Below, one piece after another: positions 9,193 through 20,079 of a stretch of DNA of 64,000 bases; position 1 is the first letter of the stretch; each line of letters begins with the position of its first letter. Under the pieces are notes generated by a model. That model saw nothing but the letters and a program-made list of their open reading frames with translations, made no database searches and was not told the DNA's origin. Source of the DNA: Nectonema munidae (lineage: Eukaryota > Nematomorpha > Nectonematoida > Nectonematidae); assembly GCA_030549495.1 (NCBI GenBank), contig JAUIRK010000909.1, forward strand, positions 790,001 through 854,000. The letters run 5' to 3'. The position numbers were made by a program, and so were the translations under genes.

Positions 9193-12100
9193 GTATTTAT
9201 ATTATATTTATTTGATACTTTATACACTAAATATCTAATTTATCAAGTTTCTAGACTTGTGCCCAAATAATATTCTTTTGTTTTACCTTAATTCTTATCA
9301 TTTTCATTGATTTTTATTCTCTCTATCATGCACTTTATCGATTTACATTGAATTAGTATAAAGGTGTTAATCATACATGCTAACTCCTGTATTAATTACA
9401 TACTCTTCTAACTAGATCTGTTTTCTCTATATATGATGGGAAATTTATTTTTTGGTACTTTCCTGTTATCGCCTCACCACCTATCGCTCTTCTACCACGA
9501 TAAATATTCTTGTAAACCATTTTTTGGCTACGTCACTGGTGGGGCGATAACAGGAAAGTACCATTTTTTTGCTGTGACACTTGTAATGAGTAAGTATGTA
9601 GGTTGTTTCAATTATAAACTTGGATTATTTTTTAATTAGCTAACTCAAAATGGTTGTAATCTGTTAAGAATAGTGAATGATTTACCTTGTTTAAAAAAAT
9701 TACAAAACGCGCCTGATGGTTAAACTACATCTTGTCAAATCCAAACATTTTCTTTTGATTTGTGATTCACAAATTTTGGCATGCGTGTTAATTAATAAGA
9801 CGAGTTAAACTTTCATAATAAAATAACAATTTTAAAAATTTAGTTAAATTTTACTTTTTAGTACAATTGTTTATCCATTTTACTCTGAATTCTAAAATAT
9901 TAAAAGTAATTTTTATATTATATAGGCTAAATTTTATCCAATTGTAAACAAGATTAAAACGAAAAAGAAAAGGTTTGCTTGTAATCCAAATATAACCACT
10001 AATTTCCGATCTTCACTCACACCTGGAACAATCTGTATCATCGTTCTTCCAGGAAAAAATGCTGGAAAGGTATTTAAAATTTTTTGTTTTTTATTGACAA
10101 GAATTTGCAAATATTTTTATAATTCATAACTATATAAGTAGGTAATCTCTGCAATATAAAGCTTGCTGTAACTGAAATAGTTAAAGCAATTCTATCCATG
10201 AGGGGCTATTTTTATTTTCTCGGTGACTTGATGTTTTGGCCGCCATCTATTTTTCCTAAAATATTAAATATTTTTTACAAGATTCTCGCATTATCGCATT
10301 AACCCTTTAAAGACGCAATTTAGTAATAAAAATTTTTTTTTTGAAAAAAATTAAATAGAATAAACTTAATGTATTATATAGTATTACTAAAATTTAAAAT
10401 CAAAAAAATTTTCAACTTTTGGGGGCAATTTTTAATGTTCCCAAAATGGGAACGTTAGACAGTTAAGTATATTTTTTCAAAAAAATCAATTAAAACCCAA
10501 ATTTTCAACGAAAACTTTATTTATACAAATAAAATTTTGAAAATTAATAAAAAGAAGTATCACTTGACGTGATAGGCGTCAAAACATTTTTTATGCAGTC
10601 TTTTTTCACATTTCAAACACAAAAGCCGCGTGTTTTTCATGCAAACTACACATCTTCCTTGGTTTGTATCACCTAAATAGTGATTTATTCCATCATATCT
10701 TACTGATTTTGGGACTGGGGCATTATGGCCACCTTTTCTTTTTCTTTCAGTTTCAGCTTTCAAAAGATAACTAATGATTTCTTTTCTGAATTCTAAATGA
10801 GATATCGTAGAATTTTGATTTATTATCTTAAAAAATTTAAAAGAAGCCACAACGGATAAGTTTATTGTGTGTGAAAATAAATTCCACCACCATTTTTTAG
10901 ATCTCAATTTAGGTCTATATGATGAAAGAAAACGATCACACTGATCTACTCCACCCATACCAGTATTGTACATTTTTACAATATATGGTTGTAGAATCGT
11001 TGTCCTTTTTTCGGATTTTGATCTTCTTTCAGCTTTGCCTATAGGAGATAACGCGTAATAGTTGCTTGCTAAAGTAACGACTGAGCTATCCTTCCATTTC
11101 ACGCAAAAAACAACACCGTCTGAACGATAATCAAACTGTCCACGTTCTTTCTTCTTTAATTCTTTAGAGTCCAACAAAGGACATTTTGCTGTTCGATTTT
11201 CCCTTATTGTACCACTGTCTATTTGGTTCTTTTATAGGCTCAATCATTTTCTGAACAACGTCGAAAGCAAGAGGCCTACTTCTTTTATTTTCCTTTCCGC
11301 AATATATTGAAAAATTATATGGAAATCCGTCACTACTGCACATCATCCATATTTTGTATCCAAACTTGATGGGCTTGTTTTTTATAAATTGTTTTGCACT
11401 GTGCAGACCTCTATATGGAACCATGCATTCATCAACGCTTAAAAACTCGTGAAAAATTCCAAATTGTTGGCATGATTTTTTCAACATATCTAAAAAAGGT
11501 TTCACCTTGGCGAGTTTTGAATTGCCTAAGTTTTGATTGTCAGCAAGATGAATGTATTTTTTAATTTTTTTAAAATTATCTCTGGACATTGTTTTCGAGA
11601 AAATTGGAGCAGATAACAAATCATTGGTGGACCAACAATCATTTTCTGAAGGAAGCACGTGAATACCACTTAGAAGAATCAATCCTAAAAACTTACGAAT
11701 TTCATTTTCATTTGTCTTGAAATTTGGCTCATTTTTGTCTCTTCTTGCATACAAATTTGTTTGTTCAACAATGTGATCAAGCATTTCATGTGTAAAAAAA
11801 GTTCAAAGACTTCATGAGCATCTTTTCCCATGTGGTGTTGTCCAATTTTATCAGCAACAAAACAATGAGCTTGTAGTGATAAATCTTTTTTATCCCAATT
11901 ATTCTTCATAAAAAAATTAATCTCGTTTTCTTCGTCTTTCATTACCTCTAATTCACCACAAACTTCCTTTGGCATCGTTTCTTCTAACAAAATATCATCA
12001 TCATATTCTTCTTCACTTTCCTTTGCTTTTTCATTTTCAGGAGGAACAATGACAAGAGATAGACTTTCATCTTTTGTGTTTTCAATATACTCCAGAGCAC

Positions 12101-15100
12101 TATCAAGAAATTTAAATTTTTCGTTTGCAAAACTCATTTTAATCTAAAACTGTTTAATTTGTAAAAGTATAAAAAAGATAAATATATAAAAATATAATAA
12201 ATATTTCACCAAAAAAGACTATAAAAATTTTTTGTCAATGAATACTGAAGTGACTAACGTTCCCATTTTGGGAACATAAAAGTTATATAAAAAATGCTTT
12301 ATGTAAATTTAATTTTTTTTAATTTTAATTTTAAATACCATTGATATATTAAGTCTTAAAGTTTATACAATAATTACTTTTAAATATGAAGTCAAATTTT
12401 TTGCACAACTAACTCTTGATAATTTGAAGTTCAGAAGTAAAAAAACGTTTATTTCAAATCTAAAAAAAATAGATAAAAAAAATATTTCAGACATTTTATT
12501 TTTTAAGATTGTTGTACTCCTTTTCTTTTATTAGATTTATGTCAAAAAAAGTAATAAAAATTAAAATATTTGTTTTTAAATTAAATTAAATTTATGTTCC
12601 CAAAAAGGGAACGTTAGTCTTTAAAGGGTTAAATAATTGATTCCGAATCTAATGGTGTCATTTATTTTCCATAAAAATCAATTGAATCTGTAAATCAATG
12701 CCAAACAAAACTTCCTTCCAAATATAATTCTACAATTTTTTGGCTTAATGTTTTCATAATTTATTTAATAAACCAATTTTTGGTGATTAACCTTCCTCTA
12801 CCTAAAACCTCTCATAATACACGAAGTACTATAATGGGGTCATATTTGACCCCAATCGTTTTTTGTTTTTAAACATGTTATTAAGGTTCCGAAATCAACT
12901 AAAATGATTAAAAGTTATCCTCAGAAACTTTAAAGCCTTATTTTCAAATATTCATTTACTAAAATTTATATTTATGAAAGGAAAAACAAAATTTAATAGA
13001 AAGTAAAATAATGGCTACAAATAATTAAACATTACAGTTTATACATGTTGTTACATTGGATTCTGTATGTTCAGGGCAAATGAATGCAGAGCATAACGAA
13101 CATTTAGCACTATATTTGATGTCTTTCGACCTTGGGCAGAATGCACAGCGATTTCTTTTCCCTTTTCCTGAATTAGCTGGTATTGGTGATGGAACCTGTT
13201 GTGGTAGAGGGCCTATAACTGATGCCATGGCTGCTTGGACTGACAATGGTATTCCTGTTCTTGGAAGGTTTGCCCTCGCTTTGATAGCAGGTTTCACGAG
13301 TTCAAAACAGAAATCTTTGAGGGATGTATTTGAATATTTCTTTTGGTAAACCACATAAGCATTCAAAGCACAAACATTGATAATATGGGTTAGAAGAACA
13401 AACGGCCATCTTTTTGAGATTCTGTGACAAGAAAATTCTTTGAGCATCTTGTCAGCACTATCAACAGAACCCTTAAATTTGTTGTAATCTAATATAATAT
13501 CTGGCTTAGAATGTTCTGCAGTGCTAACTACAAGCTTGAATTGACCTCGCGTGATTTGGAAGGCAGCATGATTCTTGGTACTTCCTTGTCTTATTGTACC
13601 AAGCAAAGTTTTGTTTTGTTTCGCCAGCTCCTGAGCAAGTTCGAGCGAAGTAAAGAAATTATCACAAGTTACTTTGTATCCTTGACCTAGACCTTTCACT
13701 AAATCTAACACCACACGCTGTCCTTGCTTTTTTTTCACGAGTGGAGAAAATTTGGCCCGTATACACTTGTGAAACATCTAAAAATCTTCCTATAAAAATA
13801 TTAAATGCTGTTTACAATCCCAAAACCTTTATTTTACTTTTTACTCTATTGAATAATAAATAGGCTGGGATCATACATATATGACGTCCCCTATAGGAGG
13901 AGGGGGTAAACTAATTCTAGACACTCTGTATTAAAAAATAGAACAGGAGGGGTAAAAATCACGACAGAGGGAGATTTGTAAATGACTTATCTACAGTTTT
14001 GTATTTAAATACAACAAAATTGAAACTCTCTGTATTTAAATGGGCATTGTCATTTGTGTTTTTAAAGTGTATAGTTTTTGTAATTTTTGAAACATCATTA
14101 ATTTCTTTTAAGAGAGTTGTCTTTCTAAAAGGCCTTAAGTCTGGTAGAATAGTTGTTTGCGGACCACGAAGCTTAAATGGATGCTCATTCTTGCCAATTT
14201 GTGCCACCTACGTTATAGCAACCTCAACTAAAATTGATCTGGGCTCTGATTTTCCTTCTCTTGATAACATAGATGATAATTACTTCAAGAAGGAGAAAAA
14301 ATCGAAAAAATCTGAAGATATATTTGAAAAGGAGACTAAAGTATTTTTGCATTTTTTATTATTTTATATTTACTGCCTCTTCTTTATCTAGAGAAGCTAA
14401 AAATTTGGAAAATATTTTATATATTAAGTTATTACCATATTTATTATCAATTTTCTTCCCATATGCCTTTTTTATATCGGTAAATTTTAGTATTTGTATG
14501 AAGCTTTTTCAACGTGACATATTTCACTAAAAAACAAAATTTTGAAAATCAAGATAAATGGAAAGAAAATAATATTGTATAGAATGTATTGATGCTTATA
14601 ATGAAATAAAAATATTGGAATGTTTTTAAATTTTAATCATATACCCTTTAGCGCCCAATGTTTCCATATGGGAACATGTTTTGAAAAGCGAAAAAAAAGT
14701 TTCTTTAAACTCAACAAATTTTTTTTTTAATTTCATGTGAAAAGGATATAAATTTTTGTAAGGAAAGAAGATTTTCGTTTAATTCTATAAATGTTCCGTT
14801 TTTTAACCATATAATTTTTAGAAAAAATGAAAAATTTGGGCCAGATTGTGTTTTGCATGATTATTCGAATTAAAAAGTGGTTTTATGCATTTTCCCAAAG
14901 TAGCAATGCAAACAAAAATATAAACATACTCTCTAACTTGACTTTGTAAAAAAAATAACTCCTGCTCATCACACAAGTATTTTGGAAACCTTCGAAGAAA
15001 TCAAACAATTTGTAGGTATTTTGATTTTCTTTGGCTACCACTTTGTGACATCTGAAAGAGATTTCTGGAGTAATAATTCTGATGTGAAAGTTCCTTTTGT

Positions 15101-18099
15101 TTCCCAAACAATGAGCAGGGACAAATTTTTGAAGATCAAAAATACTTTCACCCATGTGATAATGAAAAATTGGAAAAAGGAAACAAAGTGGCAAAAGTTC
15201 TTTCTTGTATAATCTCATGAACAAAAATCTAATAAAATTTGGAGTTTTTCATGAAAAGCTAAGTATTGATGAAAGTATGGTTCCTTACTCTGGGAAAAAC
15301 AGCTGCAAAATGTATATGAAAGAAAACCAATAAAGTTTGGCTACAAGATTTGGGCACTTTGTGGTGATGATGGCTACCCGTATAAACTTATAATTTATAC
15401 AGGTAAAAGTACCGAAAAATGCAGCAAAAAGCCTTGAGGAGTGCATCTGATGAGTTTGATGGAAACTGTGTTCGAAAATTCAAGTGCTGAAAATCATGAA
15501 TTGTACTTCGATAATTTTTTTACCTCAATAAAGTTGTTGGAGTTGTTGAAAAATAAAAAAGTTGCCGCAGCAAGTACAATAAGAAGAAATAGAACAGAAG
15601 GTGGAAGTAATTTTATGAAATCTATCATGCTACTGAAAAAGAAGTTTTGATTTTTGCTGCAATGAAAGCGTTTTTCTCTGTAAGTGGTTCGATAACAGCA
15701 TAGTTTTCATTCCGAGCACCACATTCACACACACTCCATTTGAACGAAGCACTCGCTTTTCAAAAGGTGTTGGAAGAAAAATGATTCTGCAACCGAAACT
15801 TATCCATGCATATAACAAAGGAATGGGTGGAGTTGATTTGTTCGATCAACTGTTGAACTCATACAGGCCAATGATAAGAGCAAAAATTGGTAGTGGCCTC
15901 TGATGACAAACTTGATCAATATTTCAGTGGTGGCGGCATGGAGGTTTTATTGCAAATTATTTCCAAAAGACAGAAAATGCACAAGTCATCTGGATTTCAG
16001 AGGAGAAATAGCAATTGTTCTAATGAAATCTTCAATTAGCAGAAGGCAATTCAGAGGTGGTAAACACTCCAATCTGCCTGATTCTATACGATATGATACA
16101 AAGAACCATTAGGCAGTCTCCTGTGATCAAGGAAGATGCGTGATCTGTCAAAAGAACACGCGATCTAAATGTATAAAATGTGAAGTCAGATTGCACTATT
16201 CCAAGGGTTCTCAATGTTTTTTACAATATCATAATAAAGAATAGTATATGTTTAATAATCATGCATATAAATAAAATTTGCTTTAAATTTTCATTCACTG
16301 TATGCCTAACGTTCCCATAGGGGAACATGCTAATATTTTACAAATAAATAATGCAGAAAAAAATAAAAAATCGTTCAGTAAATCTATTTAGATGTTAATG
16401 TAATGAAAAAGAGTAATTGATGAAAAAACTTTTAAAAAAGTTACGTAGGCGGTAAAGGGTTAAATTAATACTATTTATAATATATTTTATATAAAAATAA
16501 GTTAACAGTGTAAAGATTACAGTATATTTAAAATATGATTTGAGTCAAAATCTTTCCCATTTTTTCTGGGTGTAAATTTTTCCGATTTTTAATGCCCGAG
16601 ACCTTCCTTGAATAAATGCCTTTTAATTTGTAGAACTAGAATTATTTGTGGCCGATATTTTCTATTCGAGCGTAGGAGATGGTGGGACTTAAAATGTCAT
16701 GGATAAGTCTCGCCTTTTTGTCGCCTTTGAACTGCTTAGCAATCCCCTAGAGCACCACGGATTCCGTTTTGAAAAACACTGAGCTAGAAGGTGGTGATGC
16801 AATCAGGATTACAAACAAGGTAATTTGACTTGATAAAATTAGTGCAGTTATGGTGGGATTGCGAGCTTACAGTGCAAGTATAATATCGCGTAATAATCGT
16901 GATGTTTTGATTGGACAAAAATTGTTTCATGATAAAATTTAAAAATCAAACAAAAGTGTCTCGCTTGTTTTATTTTCAAACTATAACTGTATACCCTTCT
17001 GAGGCAGCTTTTCAAATTTTATTTTCTAGACCTTCAATTTCATAATTTTTCGCATTTTTTTCGATAGTGTATACCAGTAAAAGCAAAAGGGAAAGAATTG
17101 TAAAAGTAATATCTGTTATAATTAGGAGCAACAAAAGATAACCTCCTTCAAAAATTGACCTAACGACTTCAAAAAGGTGACTTTATTTGCAAAAAAATGA
17201 CCTAAAAATTACTCTATGATTACTTTTCCCAATTACAAAACACTGGAATTTATCTTTTGCCTGTGGTAGAGAAGAGCACGTGTATATATATGCGGAGATA
17301 TACTTCTTTTTTCATTTGTTATGATTTCCTTTCACATACATCATCTTCAAATTCAATATTTCTATATAAATTAAATGCATCATATTAATCATATTTTATT
17401 TGAATGCGAGAATGGAGGAGTCAAAATATTTTATCTAGATTAACCCGTTAATGCCCAGAGTCGACTTTACAAAAATAAAATCGTCTGCGTTTATCAAAGC
17501 TCTTAATACAAATCTTCTGCTTTCTGATTATTCTGGTCGTTAACGGGTTAACAGTAATCTGTCAAATAATTATAAAAATGAAAGAATCTATTTTTAGTTG
17601 CTTTGTGAACTCTTCAGTATATAAAAGCAATTACAAAACTGTTATATACTACTTGCTTTTTGTTTGTTAACTTATTAAATTTTTACAAAATGTAGATTAC
17701 TTACAAAAAATGGGTGTTAAAAAAGTGGACAGGTGACTTTTGTTGACCTATAATAACTTCGATTCTTTTACACAAAAACTTATAAATTAAGACTATTTAC
17801 GTGTTTTAAAATAAGTTCTATTAAAAATCAAAAGTTGACTATTGACTTTTAACTTCCTTGGTTCAAATGCTTAAATTTAGTTTTAAAAATGTTATATATA
17901 TTTTCAAAATGTATTTTTAATAACCATTTTTTAATAGAAATCTGGAATTTCTGAAGAGAAACGGAATGAGCAAAAAATTATTAACAAGGCCTTGCTTGGT
18001 TTAATTTCAGCGCATCCTGAATCTAAAATGCTAAAAAGGTATTTGAAGGCAAGATTCTTCCTTAAAGACAAAGATTATCCTCATTTGATGAAATTTTGA
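8893..18099 (+). CDS. RPL6: 60S ribosomal protein L6 (eL6), 4 coding exons
   Basis: Large-subunit ribosomal protein eL6 of the cytosolic ribosome. Four coding exons join in phase 0: 8893-9192, 9926-10069, 14113-14340 and 17938-18099, giving 277 residues against 288 in human. Landmarks: VLTKGLMRYTKS near residue 20; GGQANGTTRKVLIRK near 85; SLTPGTICIIVLPGKNAGK at 130-148 joining to RVVFLKGLKSG; VIATSTKID near 182; and a C-terminus that ends YPHLMKF, matching the YPHKLVF end of human L6. All introns have GT/AG ends. An AG just before the ATG (8890-8891) suggests a non-coding first exon upstream. Intron 2 (4 kb) and intron 3 (3.6 kb) are filled with piggyBac copies. The protein is divergent but uninterrupted, so I take it as functional. 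Confidence 0.92.
9453..9563. mobile_element. 111-bp MITE with GGTACTT terminal repeats
   Basis: Inverted repeats TGGTACTTTCCTGTTATCGC at the left (9453) and its perfect complement ending at 9563. It lies in RPL6 intron 1 and has no coding capacity. The flanks are T runs, so the target duplication cannot be read. The terminus resembles that of the element at 28401-28789. Confidence 0.8.
9926..10069 (+). CDS. RPL6: RPL6 coding exon 2
   Basis: 48 codons between the acceptor TATATAG and the donor AAG|GTATTT, phase 0 on both sides. It contains SLTPGTICIIV and PGKNAGK, corresponding to SITPGTVLIILTGRHRGK in human L6. Confidence 0.92.
10303..12628 (-). mobile_element. piggyBac element 1, TTAA-flanked
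   Basis: A 2326-bp piggyBac transposon in RPL6 intron 2, transposase on the minus strand. TIRs CCCTTTAAAGAC (10303-10314) and GTCTTTAAAGGG (12617-12628) are perfect, and TTAA flanks both (10299-10302, 12629-12632). Palindromes of the form GTTCCC-N5-GGGAAC lie at 10437, 12258 and 12596, as expected for subterminal binding sites. The ends look intact; the transposase is broken. Confidence 0.95.
10560..12137 (-). pseudogene. piggyBac transposase, frameshifted and deleted
   Basis: Minus-strand DDE-type transposase in three overlapping frames (12137-11685, 11784-11164, 11177-10560). The N-terminal part is acidic. The middle frame has FLGLILLSGIHVLP, SKTMSRDNF and the first catalytic aspartate in LSVDECMVPYRG. 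The third frame has RGQFDYRSDG, the third aspartate in GMGGVDQCDRFL, and the C-terminal cysteine-rich domain CVVCMKNTRLLCLKCEKRLH. Between the middle and third frames, at about 11210, the segment with the second aspartate (normally DNFFTS) is missing, although TIRENRT that follows it can still be read. This copy cannot encode an active enzyme. Confidence 0.92.
13025..13777 (-). pseudogene. piggyBac-type transposase fragment, C-terminal half
   Basis: A single 250-codon minus-strand frame with VTCDNFFTSLELAQEL (second catalytic aspartate), GTIRQGSTKN, FKGSVDSADKML (third aspartate), HRISKRWPF and a C-terminal cysteine-rich domain CAFCPRSKD ... CSLCSAFICPEH ... CINC. The N-terminal half with the first aspartate is absent upstream, and the termini were not recognised; a short palindrome GGGGTC-N6-GACCCC lies at about 12837. 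It belongs to a different piggyBac lineage from element 1. It lies in RPL6 intron 2. Its frame is unbroken for 250 codons, which is odd for an old fragment; a domesticated exon is possible but unproven. Confidence 0.85.
14113..14340 (+). CDS. RPL6: RPL6 coding exon 3
   Basis: 76 codons between the acceptor CTTTTAAG and the donor AAA|GTATTT. It contains RVVFLKGLKSG and VIATSTKID, the most conserved block of eL6, followed by NYFKKEKK (human AYFKKKK). Confidence 0.93.
14644..16459 (+). mobile_element. piggyBac element 2, degenerate
   Basis: An 1816-bp element in RPL6 intron 3 with TIRs CCCTTTAGCGCC (14644-14655) and GGCGGTAAAGGG (16448-16459, one mismatch). TTAA follows the right end; the left flank is TATA, presumably an eroded TTAA. 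Palindromic GTTTCCATATGGGAAC (14661) and GTTCCCATAGGGGAAC (16311) sit near each end. Transposase pieces on the + strand include IKQFVGILIFFGYHF, SQTMSRDKFLKIK, SIDESMVPYSGKN, LYFDNFFTSIKLLELL, MGGVDLFDQLLNSYRP and CVICQKNTRSKCIKCE, spread over all three frames. It is more decayed than element 1. Confidence 0.9.
16700..16778 (-). repeat. hAT-type element end, solitary
   Basis: On the reverse strand the sequence from 16778 reads CAGTGTTTTTCAAAACGGAA then CCGTGGTGCTCTAGGGG, a common hAT-type terminus. The other end was not found, so only this end is claimed. Confidence 0.4.
17403..17640. repeat. Old dispersed repeat interrupted by a MITE
   Basis: GCGAGAATGGAGGAG at about 17405 and TTTGTGAACTCTTCAGTATA at about 17601 frame a sequence that recurs, without the MITE, at about 47680-47790. 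The later copy acts as an empty-site paralogue for the MITE at 17444. Confidence 0.65.
17444..17547. mobile_element. 104-bp piggyBac-type MITE, TTAA-flanked
   Basis: TTAA flanks (17440-17443 and 17548-17551) enclose inverted ends CCCGTTAATGCCC and CGTTAACGGG. No coding capacity. A near-identical copy starts at 63899 and runs off the window. It sits in RPL6 intron 3 within an older repeat. Confidence 0.85.
17938..18099 (+). CDS. RPL6: RPL6 coding exon 4 (C-terminus)
   Basis: 53 codons and TGA after the acceptor TTTTTTAATAG. It reads ISEEKRNEQKIINKALL, then LKRYLKARF and the terminal YPHLMKF, aligning with the human end (ITEQRKIDQKAVDSQIL ... GYLRSVFAL ... YPHKLVF). It lies 3.6 kb from exon 3, beyond a piggyBac copy and a MITE. 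Confidence 0.92.
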   Translation, partial: KSGISEEKRNEQKIINKALLGLISAHPESKMLKRYLKARFFLKDKDYPHLMKF

Positions 18100-19076
18100 A
18101 TCTTTTTCTAACTAATAAACATTATATTTATTTTTTGTTCAAAATTTCTATTTTTATATCATGTCCTACTAGTATCAGAATTTCATAATCCCCTTCGTCT
18201 GGGATCTATCATAAAAACCCAAAATTGTTTTATGCGCAATAATTTTTTGCTGATTCAGGATCTTTAGGATGAACCTAATCAAAATTTGAATGCTGCTGCC
18301 TAACCCTTTGAAGAAATTTTATGACTCGAAGTAGAGATGCTCAAATAGGTACTTTAAAAGTTTATTAAAGGAAATTATGTTTCTTTGCGTCTTGAAAAGC
18401 GGTTTCTAAATTTAAAAATGCAAATAGCTTATATATATATACCAAAGTACATTAAAAAAACTTTTATAATTTGAATATGTAAATTTGCGTATATCATTTG
18501 TCTGGCAGGACCATGGGAGGCAACAAAAAGAAACAACGAAATGTATAGAAAATATATGTAACATACAAAGTATAGGCGTTTGCCAGACATACTATATCGA
18601 GTTTTTACTCATTACATCATACGACATTGCAAATCGGGAAACAATCGTTACTTTTCGTTAATCTACGAATCATTCCCATCAATAAGGTTTTGTGATTTAT
18701 TTGTTCTCCACAAACAAAAGCATCATATATTGTAGAAATCTGTAATATTAAATTTAATTATACAAGATAATGATTAAATTTATATTAATTATTTATTTAA
18801 TTTACTTAATTTATATTCAAGAGAAAATAATTATTCAAATTCTAGGGCGAATTTTATTTTACCTAATAAATTAAAAATTTTTAACTTTACATTTTTGACT
18901 TTAACGAATTTTGAAGAAAAAAAATTTATTATAAATCTTCAAAAGTATTATTTGCAGATATTCCATTGAAATAACATATTTAGAAACATTTTCAGGTTTG
19001 AAATTTCTGTCTTTAGTTAAAAAAATTTTGTCAAGGAAAATGCGTTCTACTCCCGTAGAAGTGGCCTGACAATTTT
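18100..19076. other. AT-rich intergenic sequence 3' of RPL6
   Basis: Presumed 3' UTR and intergenic DNA downstream of RPL6. No open frame or terminal repeat was recognised. No polyadenylation signal could be assigned with confidence in such AT-rich sequence. Confidence 0.45.
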
Positions 19077-19740
19077 TCAAAAAAAAGGTAGATTGGAGTC
19101 TTTGTTTTGGAGGTTCATGATGTCTAAAATTTCATTATTTTGAAACCTTTTGTCAATATATTTTTTCAGTCCACACTCGTTTTTTTCAAACTTTAAATCT
19201 AAATATGTTTGATAAGCAATTTTTATACAAAACTTTGGTGAATTTTGCTTCGTTTTCAATTCTATTGACTATATCTTTGATTGCTAGCAAGTTTTCTGAA
19301 TAATAATTTGCTGCTTTTAACCAGCTTGCCCATCTTGTAGCAATAGGACACGAAGGAGACCCAATTGATTTGAACAAATTTTTTCTAAATTTATTTTTAC
19401 AAGTGGGCAGTTTTACAGAGCCAATCAACTCATCTATACATATTTGTAGAATGACTTCACTTTCGTAGCACAATTACGCTATAAATGTGCAAAACATGTC
19501 ATATGGAACATATTCGGAAAAAAAAGCTTCAAAGATTTTGCAGCAGAAATATTATACTTTGCAGCGTCTGAAAGAAAGGGAAAATTTTCTCTTTCTACTT
19601 CAAATTTTTTGAGAATATATCAACTAAATGGGAAACTTTACTTGAATTTAAATGTTCCTCCAGTAATTTACAGTCTACAAGCCAAGTAAGCTCGGGTTTT
19701 TCAACATCCCCAATCAAAGCATTTACTATAATTTTTGATG
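19077..19740 (-). pseudogene. hAT transposase fragment
   Basis: Minus-strand pieces of a hAT transposase of the TTF-zinc-finger/DUF4371 kind: IVNALIGDVEKPELTWLVD near 19710, ELIGSVKLPTCKNKFRKNLF near 19410, and PIATRWASWLKAANYYSENL near 19330, matching the TRW.SWL.AA.YY motif of hAT enzymes. Frames change and stops occur between pieces. No dimerisation domain or terminus was recognised. It may be related to the 699-bp derivative at 20080, which keeps the N-terminal zinc finger of such an enzyme, but they are separate insertions. Confidence 0.65.
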
Positions 19741-19950
19741 AAACTTTTTTTTATGAATTTTTTTTATGAAAATATTTAAATATACATAAACTTCATAGAT
19801 ATACAAAAATATTTTACCTTACAAAAAGAGATAGTTTTTTGACTTTATGTATAATTTTTGACTTTATTGACCTAACAAAAACTTTAAAAAACTCACATAT
19901 ATACTTGAAATCCACTCAAAAGTATTTTTTGGGCAGAAAAAAGATGAACC

Positions 19951-19965
19951 CTTGCTTGACGGACT
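19951..19965. repeat. Inverted repeat CTTGCTTGACGGACT (pairs with 23397-23411)
   Basis: CTTGCTTGACGGACT at 19951-19965 is complemented, with one mismatch, by AGTCCGTCAAGCGAG at 23397-23411. The pair encloses the hAT derivative and piggyBac element 3. Both arms also lie near a direct TTTTGACTTTATTGAC (19857, 23427). It may be the ends of a larger composite element or two copies of one dispersed repeat. Confidence 0.45.
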
Positions 19966-20071
19966 TGTTTCTAACACCGTTGACGGACTCGGTATTTTTT
20001 TTCGCTATACATTCAATGGGGATTCCTCCTTATTCAAAAAATTCCGAAATCTGAATTATAAAAAGGGCAAC

Positions 20072-20079
20072 CAGAGTAG
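20072..20079. repeat. 8-bp target duplication CAGAGTAG, left copy
   Basis: CAGAGTAG precedes the hAT derivative and is repeated exactly at 20779-20786 after it. Confidence 0.9.

Noticed and set aside
13056-13349. 97-codon frame on the + strand
   Set aside because: Shadow of the minus-strand piggyBac cysteine-rich domain.
14383-14530. Possible last exon of RPL6 right after exon 3
   Set aside because: The eL6 C-terminal motif is absent, and joining to exon 3 gives an immediate stop in phase. The exon at 17938-18099 has the right phase and the YPH ending.
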